Assembly: GCA_038046485.1 (NCBI GenBank)
Contig: JBBSWA010000072.1
Coordinates: forward strand, 1-34,436
Direction of reading: 5' to 3'
From: JBBSWA01 sp038046485
Lineage (GTDB): Archaea > Nanobdellota > Nanobdellia > Woesearchaeales > SM23-78
Length of the DNA: 34,436 bases
The translations under genes and the position numbers were made by a program. This document shows positions 31,951-34,436 of the stretch, piece by piece. The notes below the pieces were generated by a model, which saw only the letters and a list, made by a program, of their open reading frames with translations, searched no databases and was not told the DNA's origin. Numbering within the stretch: position 1 is the stretch's first letter; the number at the start of each line of letters is the position of its first letter.

Positions 31951-32410
31951 GGGGACGGCCCCGACGGGATGTTGACCTCTGTCTTCGTCTTCTATGTTGC
32001 AGGTCTTTCATCCCGTGCGGGGCGCGAACCTCCACTTTGTTGGATGGTGCATCCCTTACCCCTCCCTGTGGCAAGGCAAAGAATGCAACCAAGACAGTCG
32101 GGCGGACCGTGTTATCCAACTGAAATCGCTACTTACGTCGCGGAATCTCGCGCGTGCGAGTCTCCTTGCGAGCACGCACACCTAAACGTTTCCCATACAG
32201 TTCCGAGGCAGATGCTGCAGCTCGCAGTGCAGATCGGCTTGTCGGAAACTCCCCATTCTCGGAAAAAAGGCGTCCTCCTCCACGGGGAAAGGTGGTGCCA
32301 ATGAGACTGTTACCTGCTCCCTTGCTGTCAACAACTGACCTACCAAGCTCCGAAGGGAGAACCGAGCCTGACGAGGTTGTTGTGTGTGTGTGTGCTTTCG
32401 GCTTTTTTTC
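31951..32410 (+). ncRNA. candidate structured RNA region, GC-rich, no gene
   Basis: No credible coding frame covers this stretch. It has strong stems: CCCCG...CGGGG enclosing CGGGATG/CATCCCG and GACCT/AGGTC (31959-32022), GTTGGAT/ATCCAAC (32039-32045 with 32114-32120) enclosing TGCAT/ATGCA, GCGTGC/GCACGC (32152-32157 with 32172-32177) and CTCC/GGAG with a GAAG loop. A (TG)7 tract lies at 32381-32394 and a short T-run after GGC ends the region, as a terminator would on the plus strand. I could not match it to RNase P, tmRNA, SRP RNA or rRNA, and the transcribed strand is uncertain. Confidence 0.35.
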
Positions 32411-32607
32411 TAATCCCCTCCTTCACGCAAATCCGCCAAAACGGTCCCGCCGGGGGGTGGGTTTCTCGTGGCGCAGCCGCTTTCTTTTTCGGCGCCAACT
32501 TGTCCCAGGCCCCCCTGCGGTTCAGTCCCCCGTCTCACCCACCGAAACCGAAACCCGGACTAAACCCTACGACGAGGAAAAGGGTTCGTCCGCGGAAACC
32601 GACGACG
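32411..32607. other. GC-rich region without a recognised gene
   Basis: Between the structured region and the 251-aa gene lies a GC-rich stretch with one good hairpin (GGCGC-A-GCCG against CGGCGCC at 32471-32500). No gene is supported. Confidence 0.3.
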
Positions 32608-33363
32608 TCAGAGTCGAAGCGTCTTCGAGCTGGCGATGATGGACGCCATCTGCGTCTGGTCGCCGAGAAGCCGCTTCAGGTCGATCGTCGAGATCTGGCC
32701 GACATTCTCCAAGAGCATGATGCCGAGGCCGTTTTGGGCGAGGCCCGGGTTGCTCTGGTTCGTCGTTGCCACGCCGCCGGTACTGCCGATGTTCGCCGCC
32801 AGGGATGTCGCGAGGTCAATCTTCCCAACGACGCTGAGCTGTGCGATGGAGAGGGATTTGCCGCCGGCTTCCTTGCGAATGAGGAGGACGCCTTGGTACT
32901 GGTCGAGCAGCGCCTGGTCACTCCGCAAAGTCGTCAGCAGGTTGGTGAGGGTAGTGGTAGCTCCTCGAAGCTGCTGGCCATTCTGTTGCAGCATGAGGAT
33001 CCGGTATTGGTTGGCATCGATGGTCGTGAGGCCGAGGTCCGCTCCGGTAGAAAGCGTCGTGCCGGTGAGCTGGAACTGCCCGAGGACTTCGATCTTACCG
33101 TTGGTGTTCTGGACGAGGAGAGCGGCCGCGTTGGTCAACGTCGCCGTGTCGCTGTTGTCCTTGATCGTTCCGAGCGCGGCGAGCTGGGTACCCGTCTCCT
33201 GGGTTGCCTTGGCCGCGATCGTCTTGCCCTGGGTGACATCCGTCGCCCACGCCGTCGGTGCTGCGATAATGAGCCCGATGATGGCGATGGCGATGAAGCC
33301 GACCCACGCCCACTTCTTCTTCGGTTGATGCCCACGGTGTCGCGTTTCGGGTTTCACTTGCAT
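32608..33363 (-). CDS. secreted or membrane-anchored repeat protein, GC-rich
   Basis: Protein of 251 aa starting MQVKPETRHRG, with a hydrophobic segment (17-38, KWAWVGFIAIAIIGLIIAA) that is a signal or anchor, then AWAT as a possible cleavage site. The rest is rich in Ala, Thr, Leu and Gln, with four degenerate units of a hydrophobic strand, a Gly turn and a second strand, near residues 79-101, 120-143, 157-185 and 211-235 (for example ALLVQNTNGKIEVLG and LGIMLLENVGQISTI). GGAGG precedes the ATG by about ten bases. Codon use is strongly G/C-ending, unlike the archaeal genes in this window. No family is recognised. Confidence 0.65.
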   Translation of the reverse strand: MQVKPETRHRGHQPKKKWAWVGFIAIAIIGLIIAAPTAWATDVTQGKTIAAKATQETGTQLAALGTIKDNSDTATLTNAAALLVQNTNGKIEVLGQFQLTGTTLSTGADLGLTTIDANQYRILMLQQNGQQLRGATTTLTNLLTTLRSDQALLDQYQGVLLIRKEAGGKSLSIAQLSVVGKIDLATSLAANIGSTGGVATTNQSNPGLAQNGLGIMLLENVGQISTIDLKRLLGDQTQMASIIASSKTLRL

Positions 33364-33406
33364 GACTCTGGTTCCTCCGTCGGTTGTGTTCTCTCTCCCC
33401 CACTCG

Positions 33407-33511
33407 CTAGTGTGCGACCCACATCGGGGGTGTGTTGTGAGTCGCGTGGCTCGCCGCGGCCTGAATCGTAAACCCTTCTGCGGCGAATCCTTCCATGGCC
33501 GTTCGCATCAT
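33407..33511 (-). CDS. small protein of 34 aa upstream of the repeat protein
   Basis: A 34-codon frame starting MMRTAMEGFAAEGF with a near-ideal Shine-Dalgarno site AGGAGG five bases before the ATG. It ends 43 bases before the 251-aa gene on the same strand, and both have strong ribosome-binding sites, so they may form one transcript. The peptide has no recognised motif. The strong site is the main evidence that it is a real gene. Confidence 0.4.
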   Translation of the reverse strand: MMRTAMEGFAAEGFTIQAAASHATHNTPPMWVAH

Positions 33512-33599
33512 AGACACCTCCTGACTTGCGAACCGACCGCTGGACTGTCGAACAGAAACTGACTGACGAACGTCGGCCGCCGCTAGAAAAGCGATCCAC

Positions 33600-34400
33600 A
33601 CATTTTACCCGAAGGGGTTTAGGTGGGAGGATTCGACTTCCTCTTGCGGCTGCCGGAGGATCCTGCTGCCTCGTAACTCGTAACTTGCACGCACAGCCTC
33701 GCTACTTAGAAGTGCTGGCTGTTATTGTGCCTCAGGTAGATGTCAAAGAGCGAAAGCCTTTTGGAGAGGCTTGAGTTCGAAGTTGAGGCAGCTATCTCGT
33801 TTGCGCTCGGACCTGCTTACGGTCGAATCCGTTTTGCAGGTGGGCTGTTCGGATTTGGCCGTGTTTTTGGCCTGCAGCAGCACAAGTCCTGTGACATGGC
33901 TTTCTGCAAAAGTTCCGATTTCAGTCCGTCGCGCTTGCCGGCTTTTTTCCTACCTCTACAGGTAAGGAGCGGTATGTGTACAGTCCGGCACCGCTTTGAA
34001 ACTCGGAGAGGAGCGTCTTACTTTCCCGTGCGCTCCGATCTAGCTCCAAATCTTGTGATCTGGCTGTAGATCGCAACACACAGAAAAAATGCGCCTTGGA
34101 GACTGCCCCACGCGGTCGCTCTCAGCGTCGCGGCAGATGTGACTTCTATGGGGGAGTGGCAGCTCCAAGGCGTCCGGTTGAAAAAAAGGAGGAGGGTCTC
34201 GAAGAAAACCGAAGAAAACAGTCCTGCCTGGGGGAGCCCGGATGGACTATTCCGGTTGAGCGTGCTCCTAGCATTGGGAAGGGGAGTGCACAGGAATGCT
34301 AATCCAGCCACGTTCTGGATCCCAGACAGGGTTTGTTGCGGGCAGCGACATGCGTGGCGGCAGCGAATGAGGACGACTGAGTAAAGAGAATGTTTGTCTG
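33600..34400. other. GC-rich region rich in strong stems, no gene recognised
   Basis: No credible gene in about 800 bases. Stems include a T-arm-like hairpin GAGGA-TTCGACT-TCCTC (33627-33643), ACCTGC/GCAGGT (33811-33816 with 33836-33841), AGCGGT/ACCGCT (33968-33973 with 33990-33995), GGAGCG/CGCTCC (34010-34015 with 34031-34036), GATCTA/TAGATC (34037-34042 with 34067-34072), a long stem CGCCTTGGAG-a-CTGCC against GGCAG-CTCCAAGGCG (34092-34107 with 34158-34172), TAGCATT/AATGCTA (34269-34275 with 34295-34301) and ATCCAG/CTGGAT (34302-34320). This density suggests one or more structured RNAs; the strand and identity are unknown. Confidence 0.35.
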
Positions 34401-34436
34401 TTCTCTTTGGAACGGAAAAGAAAAGACAGACGCTCT

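Noticed and set aside
31951..32410. RNase P RNA or SRP RNA
   Set aside because: The invariant core sequences of these RNAs (for example the GAGGAAAGTCC region of RNase P) were not found on either strand.
32377..33471. A 364-aa plus-strand reading frame
   Set aside because: It is the opposite strand of the GC-rich 251-aa gene, with low-complexity composition; the minus-strand frame has a signal/anchor segment and a ribosome-binding site.
33568..33650. A tRNA ending with the T-arm-like hairpin GAGGA-TTCGACT-TCCTC
   Set aside because: The acceptor stem has mismatches and no D-arm or anticodon arm can be fitted.
33600..33860. A tmRNA, suggested by GGATTCGAC and GCAAACGA on the two strands
   Set aside because: The distance between the motifs is far too short, the reading frame after the alanine codon runs about 32 codons, and no matching acceptor stem with a T-arm was found.
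1..34436. CRISPR arrays or insertion sequences
   Set aside because: No regularly spaced direct repeats, transposase motifs or terminal inverted repeats with target duplication were seen.

Overview
The window is mostly a stretch of archaeal genome, with a GC-rich end (from about 31.95 kb) of different character. Archaeal signs are an RNA polymerase operon with split A'/A'' and B'/B'' subunits plus RpoH, L30e, a NusA-like KH protein and S12; tRNA genes without encoded CCA and with introns at archaeal splice positions; TATA boxes about 25 bp before leaderless starts; a TrmB-family regulator; endonuclease Q; and Rad50. The AT-leaning genes, the small accessory genes and the noncanonical tRNA introns would fit an uncultivated archaeon, possibly of the DPANN group. 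That placement is inference; no rRNA is present to settle it.

Layout. 1-164: end of a NOL1/NOP2/Sun RNA methyltransferase. 339-2681: a GHKL ATPase with a C-terminal HExxH motif, convergent with an RmuC-like protein. 2751-11158 (minus): rpoH-rpoB''-rpoB'-rpoA'-rpoA''-L30e-nusA-rps12. 11178-12441 (minus): tRNA-Lys, tRNA-Asp, a RelE-like toxin/antitoxin pair and tRNA-Tyr; the three tRNAs carry five introns, three of them in D- or T-loops. 12615-16523: a methyltransferase with an unknown C-terminal half, a TrmB-like regulator and pyrE-pyrF, with a palindrome between the divergent starts. 16528-22477: a SEC-C protein, an anchored surface protein, tRNA-Pro, a helical protein, Rad50 and tRNA-Gln. 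22518-24682: an unknown gene plus PIN-PhoH ATPase behind a nested palindrome. 24774-27539: a secreted protein divergent from a two-component pair (single-domain response regulator plus membrane histidine kinase). 27550-31828: PPP-type phosphatase, glycosyltransferase, EndoQ, a MazEF-like pair and a coiled-coil protein.

From about 31.95 kb to the end the sequence becomes visibly GC-rich. It holds two minus-strand genes with strong Shine-Dalgarno sites (34 and 251 aa), flanked by long stretches without credible genes but with many strong stems that look like structured RNA. This part is either a horizontally acquired element or an assembly join to another genome; the sequence alone does not decide.

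Functional links: the polymerase operon and its tRNA neighbours are the information-processing core; pyrE and pyrF are consecutive steps to UMP; Rad50, EndoQ, RmuC and the GHKL protein relate to DNA maintenance or possibly defence; the two toxin/antitoxin pairs are typical small accessory modules.
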